In this document: positions 43,560 to 52,146 of the stretch, piece after piece
How the letters are laid out: the number at the start of each line of letters is the position of its first letter
Numbering within the stretch: position 1 is the first letter of the stretch
NCBI RefSeq assembly: GCF_024320865.1
Contig: NZ_JANDBD010000001.1
Coordinates: forward strand, 310,001 to 374,000
Reading direction: 5' to 3'
Length of the DNA stretch: 64,000 nt
DNA from: Mycolicibacterium arenosum
GTDB taxonomy: Bacteria > Actinomycetota > Actinomycetes > Mycobacteriales > Mycobacteriaceae
Made by a program: the position numbers and the translations under genes
The notes under the pieces: model-generated
The model's database searches: none
What the model was told of the DNA's origin: nothing
The model's input: the letters and a program-made list of their open reading frames with translations, nothing else

Positions 43560-44435
43560 TCAGGCCCCCCGTGTAATGATCACCGGAACATCGACGCCCT
43601 CGGCGACCGCCGTCGCCACTGACCCGAGAAGCATGGTCGCTGCGGCACCGCGACCGCGGCTACCCACCACGACCAGACTGGCCCCGCGCGCTTCCGCCTT
43701 CAGTGCGTGCGCGGGCTCGTCGCAGTGCACACGTCGCTCGATCTTCACGTCGGGATAGTGCTCCTGCCATCCGGCGAGACGCTCCGCCAGGACTTCGGTT
43801 GCCGTCGTGCGATAGTCGTGCCAGTCCATGCCGAGCAGTGGGATGACTCCGACGTCGCTCCACGCGTGGAGCGCGATCAGCCCGACTCCACGGCGCGAGG
43901 CCTCGTCGAAGGCGGTTGCGGTGGCGTGTTCGGACGCCGATGAGCCGTCGATGCCGACGAGGACCGGCTTGTTCGAGCGTGTTTCGTCGTAGCCATGCAC
44001 GACCGCGACCGGGCATCGGGCGCGGCAGCTGACCGCCGCGCTCACCGATCCGAGTCTGCGTCCTCCGACCGACCCGTGAAACCTACTGCCCACCACCAGC
44101 ATGACGGCGTTGCTCGACAGCTCGGTGAGCTTCGTAACCGGTGCGCCGAAGCGCACCGTCGCGCTGATGCGATCGGCGTCGAGACCGGTGGTCGACGTGA
44201 TCTCGCACTTGGTGTCGGCGAGTAGCTGTCGGGCAAGGTGGCTCCGCCAGCGGTGTATTCTCGCCCGCAGCCGCGGATCCTGCTCGTCGATCAGCACGGG
44301 GGCGAGGACGTGCACGAGCGTCAGCCGATGCCCGTGTCGCAGTGCTTCGTCGGCCGCCCATCGGGTGGCGTCTCCGTCCACTCGTGCGGAGTCAACGGCG
44401 ACGACGACGCCCGCCTCATCGCGGTCGTTGATCAT
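43560..44435 (-). CDS. Universal stress protein, two USP domains
   Basis: A 291-residue tandem USP. Domain 2 (from VLVGIDGSSASEHATATAFDEA) has an intact ATP loop, GSRGRGAAATMLLGS. Domain 1 has an altered start (VVVAVDSARVDGDATRWAADEA) and a loop GSRFHGSVGGRRLGS lacking the middle glycine pattern. Second gene of a three-gene run USP-USP-GNAT. Confidence 0.88.
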   Translation of the reverse strand: MINDRDEAGVVVAVDSARVDGDATRWAADEALRHGHRLTLVHVLAPVLIDEQDPRLRARIHRWRSHLARQLLADTKCEITSTTGLDADRISATVRFGAPVTKLTELSSNAVMLVVGSRFHGSVGGRRLGSVSAAVSCRARCPVAVVHGYDETRSNKPVLVGIDGSSASEHATATAFDEASRRGVGLIALHAWSDVGVIPLLGMDWHDYRTTATEVLAERLAGWQEHYPDVKIERRVHCDEPAHALKAEARGASLVVVGSRGRGAAATMLLGSVATAVAEGVDVPVIITRGA

Positions 44436-44444
44436 ATTCGTCCG

Positions 44445-45296
44445 TCATCGGACGACCAGGACCGAGCAGTAGCCGTGCCGGAGCACCGCGTGGTCGTGGG
44501 GTCCGACGATGCGCGGCACGTCGTGGACGTCGGCGCTCTCGAGAACGGCCAAGGGCCGCAACGACGAATCGCCCTGCCCTGCGGCCGGAATCGGGTATCG
44601 CACACGCAGGTCGTCGTGCTGGTCGGCGAGGAAGTCGGCGAGGCTGGACTCGGCTTCGACGACGTCCAGCACGACGTCCGGGTAGCGCTCCCGCCACCGT
44701 TCGAGGCGGAGTTCGGTGCTTTCCAGGCTGTTGACGCCGAAGATGTTGCAGCCGAGCGCGGCGACGACGAGCGGTGCGTGACGTGCGCGTGCCTCGTCCA
44801 AGGCGGGTTCGATGATCCCCTCGACGTCCAATCGATCGTCGATGCCGACGGCGACGAAGTTCGCGGCGTTGTCGTGGTCGCGTGGTCGGATGACGGCGAC
44901 CGAACAGTGCGCCGTGCCTGCGACGGCGGTGGCGGTCGAGCCGAGGACGGCGCGGGACACCGCGCCGATCCCGACGGTGCCCACACACACCAGTGCCGCC
45001 GTGCGGGAGTGCTCGACGAGGGCGTTCGACGGCGGCCCCCAGACGAGTTCCGTCTCCACCTTCACCGGTTGGTCCATGTCGTCGATCGCCGCTACCGCTA
45101 ACCGCAGGGCCTCCTGGCCGTACTCCGCTTCAGGGCCGGTGAGCTCGCGATCTCCCTGTGTGCGAATGGTGTTCGCGGAGAACACCAGCGTGAGCGGAAC
45201 GTCTCGGACAACCGCTTCGCGCACCGCCCATCGCGCGGTGTCGACTGCGGCATCGGATCCGTCGATGCCGACGACTACGGACTTCCCGATCGTCAT
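44445..45296 (-). CDS. Universal stress protein, intact first and degenerate second domain
   Basis: A 283-residue tandem USP. Domain 1 (SVVVGIDGSDAAVDTARWAVREA) keeps the ATP loop GTVGIGAVSRAVLGS; domain 2 (about 150-283) has lost the loop and ends VGPHDHAVLRHGYCSVLVV. First gene of the USP-USP-GNAT run, 9 bases before the next USP, with a DosR-like site upstream. Confidence 0.87.
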   Translation of the reverse strand: MTIGKSVVVGIDGSDAAVDTARWAVREAVVRDVPLTLVFSANTIRTQGDRELTGPEAEYGQEALRLAVAAIDDMDQPVKVETELVWGPPSNALVEHSRTAALVCVGTVGIGAVSRAVLGSTATAVAGTAHCSVAVIRPRDHDNAANFVAVGIDDRLDVEGIIEPALDEARARHAPLVVAALGCNIFGVNSLESTELRLERWRERYPDVVLDVVEAESSLADFLADQHDDLRVRYPIPAAGQGDSSLRPLAVLESADVHDVPRIVGPHDHAVLRHGYCSVLVVR

Positions 45297-45361
45297 GATG
45301 TCCTCCGGTCCGAGCGGCGTGGCCCCCCAAGCACGTTAGGGAAACCGCGACCGCTCGCGCA

Positions 45362-45375
45362 GAGGCCTTAGTCAC
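45362..45375 (-). promoter_or_regulatory. DosR-box-like site upstream of the USP-USP-GNAT run
   Basis: On the minus strand GTGACTAAGGCCTC matches GGGACTWWAGTCCC at 10 of 14 positions, 66 bases upstream of the USP start at 45296. The site is weak by itself but lies at a promoter-appropriate distance from a typical DosR-regulon gene. Confidence 0.4.
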
Positions 45376-45412
45376 ATGCGGAGGGGTACGAGGTCGTCGT
45401 GCGACGCAGTCG

Positions 45413-47122
45413 TCACTCTCCGATCAGCGGTACCGTCCACTGCACTCTGGTACCACCGTCGGCTCCTGGCCCGATGTCGCACACGCCGCCCAGTACCTCA
45501 GCGCGCCGGTGCATGTTCGCGAGCCCGCTCGCCCTGTCGTTGGCGGCCGGGATGCCTCGGCCGTTGTCGTGGACCTCCAAGGCGAAGTTGTCGGCGACGG
45601 TGACGGAGATGTCCAACCGCGACGCACCCGAGTGCCGGACGGCGTTGCTGATCGCTTCGGCGGTGACGGCCTCGGCGTTCTCGGCGACGATGTCTCCGAC
45701 GGCGCCGAGGGGACCGGAGAAGTGCACGGCGGTGACGAGGTCGCGATCGCCGGTGAGGTCGTTGATCAGTTTCTCGAGCCGCTGCCGGAAGGTGGTCGAC
45801 GCCGCCAACGGGGACTGCAGTTCGAAGATCGTCGACCGGATGGTCTCGATCGTGGACTGGAGGTCGTCGATGGTTCGCGTGAGCCGCGCGTTCACCTCGG
45901 GCGACCTGGACCGTGCGACGGAACCCTGCAGGTCCAGGCCGGCCGCGAACAGTCGCTGAATGACGTGGTCGTGCAGGTCGTGCGCGATGCGCTCCCGGTC
46001 GGCCAGCACGGTGAGCTCGCGCTCGCGCTCGCGTCCCGCGGCCAACGCCATCGCGATCGCGGCGTGGCCGGCGAAGTCGCTGACGAGATCGAGATAGCTG
46101 TCGTCGAACGGTGCATCGCCCTTATGCCGGGCGACGACGATCACGCCGAGCACGGAGCCCTCCGCCGCGAGCGGCATCGCGATCGCCGGACGCTGGCCCA
46201 CATCGGTGAACGCCTGGATCGGGTGCCGGAACGACTCGGTGATCACCGGCTCTCCCGACAGGAACACGCCGCCGCTCGTCGAGCCGTTGACCGGAATGTG
46301 CTGTCCCACCACCTCATCGGCGTGTATTCCGACGGCGGTGGACACCACGAGTGTCGTCACCTCGCCATCCGGGCCATCCGGGTTCGCCGGCACGAGCACG
46401 ATGGCCTGCTCGGCGCCGGTCAGCTCGCACGCCCGATCGGCGATAATCCGCATGGGTGCCTTGAGGGGCTCGTTTCCCGACAGCAGCGCCGTCGAGATCT
46501 CCCGACTCGCCTGCATCCACCTGGCGGTCGTTCGGACGCGATCGAACAACTGGGCGTTGTCGATGGCGGCGGCGGCCGCGGACGCCAGCACGCGCGCCGA
46601 CACCTCATCGGATTCGCTGAAAGCCCGATTCGGTTGGTCGTGTGTGATGTACAGGCTGCCGAACACGACGCCGCGGATCGTGATCGGAACACCGAGAAAG
46701 GCGTGCATCGGGGGGTGATTCTTCGGAAAGCCCGCCGCGTGGGAGTGGTCGCCGAGCTCGGTGAGGCGCAGCGCCGGAGTGTCGTCCAGCGGAATGCTCA
46801 ACAGTCCCTTGCCCACCGGCAGGTCACCGATGCCGGCAACGGTGTCGGCGTCCATGCCGTGATGGATGAACGACACGAGTCGGCCGTCGTCCGCTCGCAC
46901 CGCCAGCGCGCCGTAGCGTGCGCCGGTGAGTTCCATGGCGGCTTCGACGATGCGGTCGAGGGTGGCGTCCAGTTCCAGGTCGGAGGTGATCTCGAGTACC
47001 ACGTGCAGCAGTTTCTCGGTCTGATCGCGGGCAGCCGACAGCGCGTCGAGCTGGTGGCGGATGTCGTTCACCAGCTCACGCCCGCCCAGTTGGGCGAATG
47101 CCGAATCGTCGTGCTTACCCAC
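45413..47122 (-). CDS. DosS/DosT-type heme sensor histidine kinase
   Basis: A 569-residue kinase with the DosS/DosT layout: GAF A (about 45-190), GAF B (about 215-360), HisKA_3 dimerisation domain with phospho-acceptor H384 in HDLHDHVIQ, and a HATPase domain (about 470-565, with DNGRGIP and GLANMHRRAEVLGG). GAF A has the HPPMH motif (H136-H140) that carries the proximal heme ligand in this family. It should sense O2, NO or CO and phosphorylate DosR. GTG at 47122 follows GAGAAAGG at good spacing and gives the family length; a GTG at 47155 is possible. No response regulator gene adjoins it. Confidence 0.9.
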   Translation of the reverse strand: MGKHDDSAFAQLGGRELVNDIRHQLDALSAARDQTEKLLHVVLEITSDLELDATLDRIVEAAMELTGARYGALAVRADDGRLVSFIHHGMDADTVAGIGDLPVGKGLLSIPLDDTPALRLTELGDHSHAAGFPKNHPPMHAFLGVPITIRGVVFGSLYITHDQPNRAFSESDEVSARVLASAAAAAIDNAQLFDRVRTTARWMQASREISTALLSGNEPLKAPMRIIADRACELTGAEQAIVLVPANPDGPDGEVTTLVVSTAVGIHADEVVGQHIPVNGSTSGGVFLSGEPVITESFRHPIQAFTDVGQRPAIAMPLAAEGSVLGVIVVARHKGDAPFDDSYLDLVSDFAGHAAIAMALAAGRERERELTVLADRERIAHDLHDHVIQRLFAAGLDLQGSVARSRSPEVNARLTRTIDDLQSTIETIRSTIFELQSPLAASTTFRQRLEKLINDLTGDRDLVTAVHFSGPLGAVGDIVAENAEAVTAEAISNAVRHSGASRLDISVTVADNFALEVHDNGRGIPAANDRASGLANMHRRAEVLGGVCDIGPGADGGTRVQWTVPLIGE

Positions 47123-47274
47123 CCGACCACGCCTTTCTCGCCTACTGGCCCGCACACTACGCCGCTGATCGGCTCATATCGTCGTTCGCGCCGGATGCAG
47201 CGCAGGTCCGTCGGTCACCTGCCATCGACTGTCGGTTCGGCTCCCACGGTGGCCGACGTTGCTGCACCGCGATA

Positions 47275-47288
47275 CGGACTTAGGTCCT
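47275..47288. promoter_or_regulatory. DosR-box-like site, distal, upstream of the USP/nitroreductase genes
   Basis: CGGACTTAGGTCCT agrees with GGGACTWWAGTCCC at 11 of 14 positions and is itself nearly palindromic. It lies 138 bases before the USP start. Confidence 0.48.
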
Positions 47289-47346
47289 CCGCCGAGTCGA
47301 CGACCGTCCTCGCGTTCGCAATCAAGTGACTTCTGGCCTTAGCGCT

Positions 47347-47360
47347 GGGACTTTCGCCGC
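47347..47360. promoter_or_regulatory. DosR-box-like site, proximal, upstream of the USP/nitroreductase genes
   Basis: GGGACTTTCGCCGC keeps the full left half GGGACTTT of the DosR core; 10 of 14 positions agree. It lies 66 bases before the USP start, the same spacing as the site upstream of the 45296 USP. Confidence 0.45.
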
Positions 47361-47426
47361 TCCCGCCGACGGGAAACCGCTGACTAGCGTTCACCTTCAC
47401 CACGTCGATGCGAAGGAATGACCACC

Positions 47427-48311
47427 ATGGCGACTTCCGATCCGGTGAAGGTCGGTGTGGACGGATCCAAAGCGAGTATCCGAGCGGCGCTGTGGGCCGC
47501 CGACGAGGCGATGGCGCGCGACGCCCGGCTCGACCTCGTCTACGTCGTCGATCCGTCGCGCATCGACGATGTCGACGCCGCCATGGCCGCAGCGCGGCAT
47601 GCACTGCATCGAGCCTGGCAAGCGGTCACCGACAGCGGTAAGCACGTCAAGCTCGAAACCGAGATCCTGCAGGGGGATCCGGCGATCGAGCTCGCCGACA
47701 CCGCCCGCCACGCGTCGTTGATCTGCGTCGGGCACAAGGGGACGAACGACTCGTCTCCCCAACCCCGAGGAGCGACATCCGAGGCGCTCGTCCGGATGGC
47801 GCCCGGTGCCGTCGCGGTGGTGCGGCGGCGACACAAGCGCCCGCCGACGTGTCATCGGTGGATCGTGGTCGTGCTCGACGAGTCCGCCGAGTCGCATCCG
47901 GTGCTGCAGGCGGCGCTGGACGAAGCCGCGTTGCGAGAGGCCCCGCTCCTGGCGCTGACCTCGTGGTCGACGTCGTCACCGCGGCGCACAGCGGACGACA
48001 CGCCGCCGGACGACATACGCGCCACGGTGGACCGCCGCCTTCGGGACACCCGGGACGGCACGGCAGCCGTGCCGGTGTGCGCGCTCCCCATGCCGAGCGA
48101 CGTGACGACGATCCTTCAGCAGAGCGCGGGCATCGATCAGTTGCTGGTGATCGGTGCCGGCCGAACGGATGTCATCGAGCAACTGCAGGAGGAGGGGGCT
48201 CGCGACGCCCTGCGCAAGACCGACTGCTCGATACTGATCGTCCGAGCCCCAAAGCCACTGGAAAGGAGGGCTTTCGGCTCTCCTACCGAGCATCGGAACG
48301 AGAAACAGTGA
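47427..48311 (+). CDS. Divergent universal stress protein-like protein
   Basis: A 294-residue protein with the USP alpha/beta start KVGVDGSKASIRAALWAADEA, but neither domain keeps the ATP loop (GHKGTNDSSPQPRGA in the first; GAGRTDVIEQLQEEGA in the second). ATG at 47427 is preferred over 47418 because AAGGA lies 9 bases upstream. The nitroreductase follows 40 bases later, probably in the same transcript. Confidence 0.83.
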   Translation: MATSDPVKVGVDGSKASIRAALWAADEAMARDARLDLVYVVDPSRIDDVDAAMAAARHALHRAWQAVTDSGKHVKLETEILQGDPAIELADTARHASLICVGHKGTNDSSPQPRGATSEALVRMAPGAVAVVRRRHKRPPTCHRWIVVVLDESAESHPVLQAALDEAALREAPLLALTSWSTSSPRRTADDTPPDDIRATVDRRLRDTRDGTAAVPVCALPMPSDVTTILQQSAGIDQLLVIGAGRTDVIEQLQEEGARDALRKTDCSILIVRAPKPLERRAFGSPTEHRNEKQ

Positions 48312-48351
48312 GATGGCGATCCCCGTTCGCGCGTCAGGAGAGGCCTCGACC

Positions 48352-49350
48352 ATGACCACTCAGTTCCCCGATCGGGATACCATCCGCACCGCGCTGTCCT
48401 TGGCCATACGCGCACCGTCGGTGCACAACTCACAGCCGTGGAAGTGGAGGGTCGGCGACGAGAGCCTCCACCTGTACGCCGACACCGCGAGACATCTCAT
48501 CCACACCGACCCGGATCAACGCGACCTCTTACTCAGCTGCGGGGCGTCCCTTCATCACGCGGTCGTAGGACTGGCCGCGCTCGGCTGGCAGAGCAAGGTC
48601 ACGCGGCAGCCGAATCCGGCCGACCCGAACCATCTCGCGGCGATCCGGGTGAGGCGGCAGGAACCGGGGGAACTCGACATTCTGCTGGCCGCCGCGATCC
48701 CGCGCAGACGTACCGATCGTCGGCTGTACAGCTTCTGGCCGGTATCGCGCGCGGACATCGCGACGATCGGGGTCAGGGTGGCGCGCATGGGTGTTCAGCT
48801 GCGCCGGGTGGAACTGTCGACCGACGTCAAGGCCATCGTGGCCGAGGCGGTGTGGAAACACGTCCACGATGGCGAGTACCTCGGCGAGCTGACCGCGTGG
48901 AGTGGGCGGTACTCGTCGAGGGCCGGGGTGCCCGCGCGCAACATCCCGGATTCGGACCCCGGTGCCGCGCTTCCCGGCAGGCTGTTCGCCGGGGCGGCGC
49001 TCGATCAGCCCGCCGACGCACCGGCCCGCAACGACCACGCGGTCCTGCTGGCGCTCGGTACCGCTGGCGACGATCCGGTGGCGCGTATTCGCGCCGGCGA
49101 AGCCACCAGCATGGCGCTACTGACCAGCACGGCGCTGGGCTTGTCGAGTTGCCCGGTCACCGAGCCGCTCGAGATCGCGAGTACCCGCGAGGCCATTCGC
49201 GCCGAGGTGTTCAGCGGTCTCGAGTACCCCCAACTGATGCTGCGTGTGGGATGGGCGCCGATCGGATCCGATCCGCTGCCCGCCACGCCGCGCTTTCCGT
49301 TCGACGAGGTCGTCGGCACCCTGGATGACCCGCCGATCAGCTGGGACTGA
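48352..49350 (+). CDS. Acg-type putative FMN-binding nitroreductase (Rv2032/Rv3131 family)
   Basis: A 332-residue protein of the Acg family, two nitroreductase-like halves in one chain. Family segments RAPSVHNSQPWKW near 19, PRRRTDRRLYSFWPVS near 117 and LTSTALGLSSCPVTEPLEI near 263 are present. Acg of M. tuberculosis binds FMN tightly but lacks reductase activity and is thought to sequester flavin; it is strongly DosR-induced. ATG at 48352 with AGGAG 10 bases upstream is preferred over ATG at 48313. Confidence 0.87.
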   Translation: MTTQFPDRDTIRTALSLAIRAPSVHNSQPWKWRVGDESLHLYADTARHLIHTDPDQRDLLLSCGASLHHAVVGLAALGWQSKVTRQPNPADPNHLAAIRVRRQEPGELDILLAAAIPRRRTDRRLYSFWPVSRADIATIGVRVARMGVQLRRVELSTDVKAIVAEAVWKHVHDGEYLGELTAWSGRYSSRAGVPARNIPDSDPGAALPGRLFAGAALDQPADAPARNDHAVLLALGTAGDDPVARIRAGEATSMALLTSTALGLSSCPVTEPLEIASTREAIRAEVFSGLEYPQLMLRVGWAPIGSDPLPATPRFPFDEVVGTLDDPPISWD

Positions 49351-49358
49351 AATCCACA

Positions 49359-49377
49359 GCGGGTCAATCGGACCCGC
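49359..49377 (+). other. Perfect hairpin between the nitroreductase and the next USP gene
   Basis: GCGGGTC and GACCCGC flank a 5-base loop (AATCG). There is no following T-run, so it is not a classical terminator. It sits 24 bases before the next USP start and could be an RNA processing or stability element, or a weak attenuator. Confidence 0.4.
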
Positions 49378-49400
49378 GCATTCACATGACAGGAGTGAAC

Positions 49401-50297
49401 ATGTCACCTTCACCTTCGGAGGCCGTCCGGCACGGCGTGCTCGTCGGGGTCGACGGCTCGCCGGCGTCACGCGTGGCCGTCGACTGGGCGGCGCGGGATG
49501 CCGAACTACGCGATCTACCCCTCACGGTGGTGCACGTCATGCCCACGGAGGTGATGGCCGCCTGGATCGACGTGCCGCCCACCCCCGAGTTCTGGGAGAT
49601 GCGGAACCGCCGCGCCGATGCCATCGTCGCCGAAGCGCTCAACTGGGTGGACGACGCGATCTCCGCAACGCCGCGTATCCCCGTTCGCTCCAGCCGGGTG
49701 TCGGCCGCAGTGGTCCCGACCCTCGTCGACATGTCCAAGGATGCGGACACGGTCGTGGTCGGTTGTCGCGGCCTCGGTGAAGCACAGCGCCTGCTGCTGG
49801 GGTCGGTATCCACCGCCCTGCTGCATCACGCACACTGCTCCGTCGCCGTGATCCACGACGAGGACCCCTTGATGCCCGACCCGTCGCACGCGCCGGTTGC
49901 GGTCGGCGTCGACGGATCGGCGGCATCCGAGAAGGCGGTGTCGATCGCCTTCGACGAGGCCTCGCGCCGCGGGGTGGACCTGGTCGCGATCCACGTGTGG
50001 AGCGATCACACGGACGATTTCGTCGACGGCTACTGGGACAACATGGGGGAGTGGGCAGAGGAGGTTCTCGCCGAGCGCCTCGCCGGATGGGCGGAGCGCT
50101 ATCCCGACGTCACGGTTCACCGAATCGTCGAGAAGGACCGTCCGGCGCGCCGATTGCTCGACCACGCGGAGAAGGCACAGCTGTTGGTCGTGGGCAGCCA
50201 CGGTCGCGGTGGGTTCTCCCGGCTGCTGCTCGGCTCGGTCAGCACCGCGGTCGTGCACGGCGCGCGGATGCCGGTGATCGTGGCCAGGGACGCATGA
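49401..50297 (+). CDS. Universal stress protein, two intact USP domains
   Basis: A 298-residue tandem USP with complete ATP loops in both domains (GCRGLGEAQRLLLGS; GSHGRGGFSRLLLGS). It is the most canonical USP of the window. ATG at 49401 has AGGAG 5 bases upstream; an ATG at 49386 is less likely. Its stop overlaps the next USP start (ATGA). Confidence 0.91.
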   Translation: MSPSPSEAVRHGVLVGVDGSPASRVAVDWAARDAELRDLPLTVVHVMPTEVMAAWIDVPPTPEFWEMRNRRADAIVAEALNWVDDAISATPRIPVRSSRVSAAVVPTLVDMSKDADTVVVGCRGLGEAQRLLLGSVSTALLHHAHCSVAVIHDEDPLMPDPSHAPVAVGVDGSAASEKAVSIAFDEASRRGVDLVAIHVWSDHTDDFVDGYWDNMGEWAEEVLAERLAGWAERYPDVTVHRIVEKDRPARRLLDHAEKAQLLVVGSHGRGGFSRLLLGSVSTAVVHGARMPVIVARDA

Positions 50298-51136
50298 CCT
50301 CTCCCGGCGCCGTCGTGGTGGGTGTCGACGGGTCGGAACCGTCGAGGCGGGCCGTGCGATGGGCTGCCGAGGAAGCCGGGTTGCGACGTGTCCCGCTGCG
50401 CGCCGTCTACGCGATCGATCCGAGCGTCGGATCAGCCGCCGATCCCGTTGGTGATGAACGTAGTTCGCCGGATGTGCTCGCCCTACTCGCCGACGCGCGC
50501 GCGATCGCAGAGGCGGTGGCACCCGGCCACGATGTCACCGCAGAGGCCGTCGTCGGCTCGCCCGTGGATGCCCTCGTCGATCGACACGCGGCGCCCGCCG
50601 TGGTGTGCGTGGGCTCCTCGGGTGAGGCGCCGGCCCGTCCAGGGCACCGCGCGAGCCTCATCACCGAACTGCTTCTTGCGGCGCCCTGCGCGGTCACCGT
50701 GGTCCGCGGTCGCTGGTCCCCGACCGGTTCGGTGGTCACCGAAATCGGTTGTGAGCCAGAAGGCGCGGAGCTTCTCCGGGTAGCGGTGTCGGAGGCGGTA
50801 CTGCGCGACGCACCCCTGCGCGTACTCACCACCGCTCTTCTCCCAGGGGCGCACGCGCGGGACGAGGTGCACGCCCGCATCCGCGCCGAGGTCGAGCGGT
50901 ATCGGGACGCGCTACCGAACCTGGATGTCGTCGCACTGCCCGGGGTGTGGACTCCGGCAACGTATCTCCGGCGGTTCAGCAGGAACATCGGCCTCTTCCT
51001 CGCGCCGTCCCGTGTGACGCACGACGTCGGTACGGTGCTCCACCCGGACGCGGCGCAGGCGCTGACCCTGCTCGACTGCCCGGTCGTCTTCAACGCCGAC
51101 CTCGCGGCACCGGTGGAGCGGGAGATGGCATCGTGA
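50294..51136 (+). CDS. Universal stress protein-like protein, degenerate
   Basis: A 280-residue tandem USP-like protein starting GAVVVGVDGSEPSRRAVRWAAEEA. The first ATP loop is altered (GSSGEAPARPGHRAS) and the second domain lacks it. Coupled by 4-base overlaps to the USP before it and to the 78-residue gene after it. Confidence 0.85.
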   Translation: MTSPGAVVVGVDGSEPSRRAVRWAAEEAGLRRVPLRAVYAIDPSVGSAADPVGDERSSPDVLALLADARAIAEAVAPGHDVTAEAVVGSPVDALVDRHAAPAVVCVGSSGEAPARPGHRASLITELLLAAPCAVTVVRGRWSPTGSVVTEIGCEPEGAELLRVAVSEAVLRDAPLRVLTTALLPGAHARDEVHARIRAEVERYRDALPNLDVVALPGVWTPATYLRRFSRNIGLFLAPSRVTHDVGTVLHPDAAQALTLLDCPVVFNADLAAPVEREMAS

Positions 51137-51369
51137 CGTCGTCGGGATCGGTGCGCAAGCCGCGCTACACGATCGACAGCCTGGCGCGGGAGTTTCTCAG
51201 ATCACCGTTCGGTGCGGAGTCCAGTGCCGACGGTTCGCTGAGTCGGCAGCTCAGCGCGTTCCTCGCGACCCGGAACCTGGGCCGACTGGCGGGTGACCGA
51301 GATGCGTTCGATCTGGTGCTCAATCGCGTGATGGAGTGCCGCGACGAAGGTCCCGTGCACGATCGATGA
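51133..51369 (+). CDS. Small hypothetical protein downstream of the USPs
   Basis: A 78-residue protein starting at a GTG that overlaps the previous stop (GTGA). It is rich in Arg/Ser/Leu, contains RKPRYTIDSLAREFLRSPFG and LNRVMECRDEG, and has no membrane helix or known motif. The tight coupling and regular codon use suggest a real gene. I do not recognise its family. It converges on hypB. Confidence 0.6.
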   Translation: MTSSGSVRKPRYTIDSLAREFLRSPFGAESSADGSLSRQLSAFLATRNLGRLAGDRDAFDLVLNRVMECRDEGPVHDR

Positions 51370-51378
51370 CCTTGGACG

Positions 51379-52146
51379 TCAGGCGTGTTCCGCGCCTGCG
51401 AACGCGCGCAGCCAGGCGTACCAGGCCGACATTCCCTCCCCGGTCCGAGCGCTGACGGGCAGGACCAGGGCGACGGGATTGACCTGCCGGACACTGTCGG
51501 CGTACGCCGCGATGTCCGCGTCGAGGTGCGGCTCCAAGTCGATCTTGTTGAGCAGCACCACGTCCACGGCGCGGAACATCACCGGGTACTTGAGCGGTTT
51601 GTCCTCACCCTCGGTGATCGAGTAGACCATCACCTTGGCGTGCTCGCCGACGTCGAACTCCGCGGGGCACACCAGGTTTCCGACGTTCTCCACGATGACG
51701 AGGTCGAGGCCGGCCAGGTCGAGGCCGGCCAGCGCCCGGTTCACCATCGGGGCGTCGAGGTGACATTCACCGCCGAATCCGTTGCTGGTGTTCAGGAGTG
51801 ACACCTGGGCGCCACGGCCGGCCAGCTTGGCGGCGTCGAGATCGGTGGCGATGTCACCCTCGATCACCCCGACCGCGACGTCGTCGCGCAGCTCGTCCAG
51901 CGTCGCGGCCAGGATCGTGGTCTTGCCGGAGCCCGGCGAGCTCATCAGGTTCACAGCGCGCACGCCGTTGTCGTTGAACGCGCGGCGGTTCGCGTCGGCG
52001 CGCACGTCGTTCTCGGCGAAGATGGACTCGAGCACGTCCACCCTTTGGGAGCCCGTGGCGTAACCACCGTGGTCGCCGTGGTCATGACCCGTGTCGTGGT
52101 CGTGGCTGTGCTCGGTGCCGTCGTCGTGCCGGTGAAACCTACCCAT
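51379..52146 (-). CDS. hypB: Hydrogenase nickel incorporation GTPase HypB
   Basis: A 255-residue SIMIBI-class GTPase that inserts nickel into [NiFe]-hydrogenase precursors. A His/Asp-rich N-terminal metal store (about 4-30, many HDH repeats) precedes the P-loop SSPGSGKTT near 69. GECHLDA and NVGNLVCPAEFD carry the metal-binding Cys/His residues of the G domain. It overlaps hypA by 8 bases and is transcribed away from hypF. Confidence 0.95.
   Translation of the reverse strand: MGRFHRHDDGTEHSHDHDTGHDHGDHGGYATGSQRVDVLESIFAENDVRADANRRAFNDNGVRAVNLMSSPGSGKTTILAATLDELRDDVAVGVIEGDIATDLDAAKLAGRGAQVSLLNTSNGFGGECHLDAPMVNRALAGLDLAGLDLVIVENVGNLVCPAEFDVGEHAKVMVYSITEGEDKPLKYPVMFRAVDVVLLNKIDLEPHLDADIAAYADSVRQVNPVALVLPVSARTGEGMSAWYAWLRAFAGAEHA

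Larger units (their letters stand above)
47123..47426. other. 304-base divergent control region between the sensor kinase and a USP gene
   Basis: No gene is seen here. The interval contains two DosR-like sites (listed separately) and a third, weaker GTGACTTCTGGCCT at 47326-47339, all nearer to the plus-strand USP gene. The right end supplies the ribosome site AAGGA for the USP start at 47427. Confidence 0.6.

Noticed and set aside
49359..49377. Rho-independent terminator after the nitroreductase gene
   Set aside because: The stem is perfect, but no T-run follows, so it is listed only as a hairpin of unknown role.
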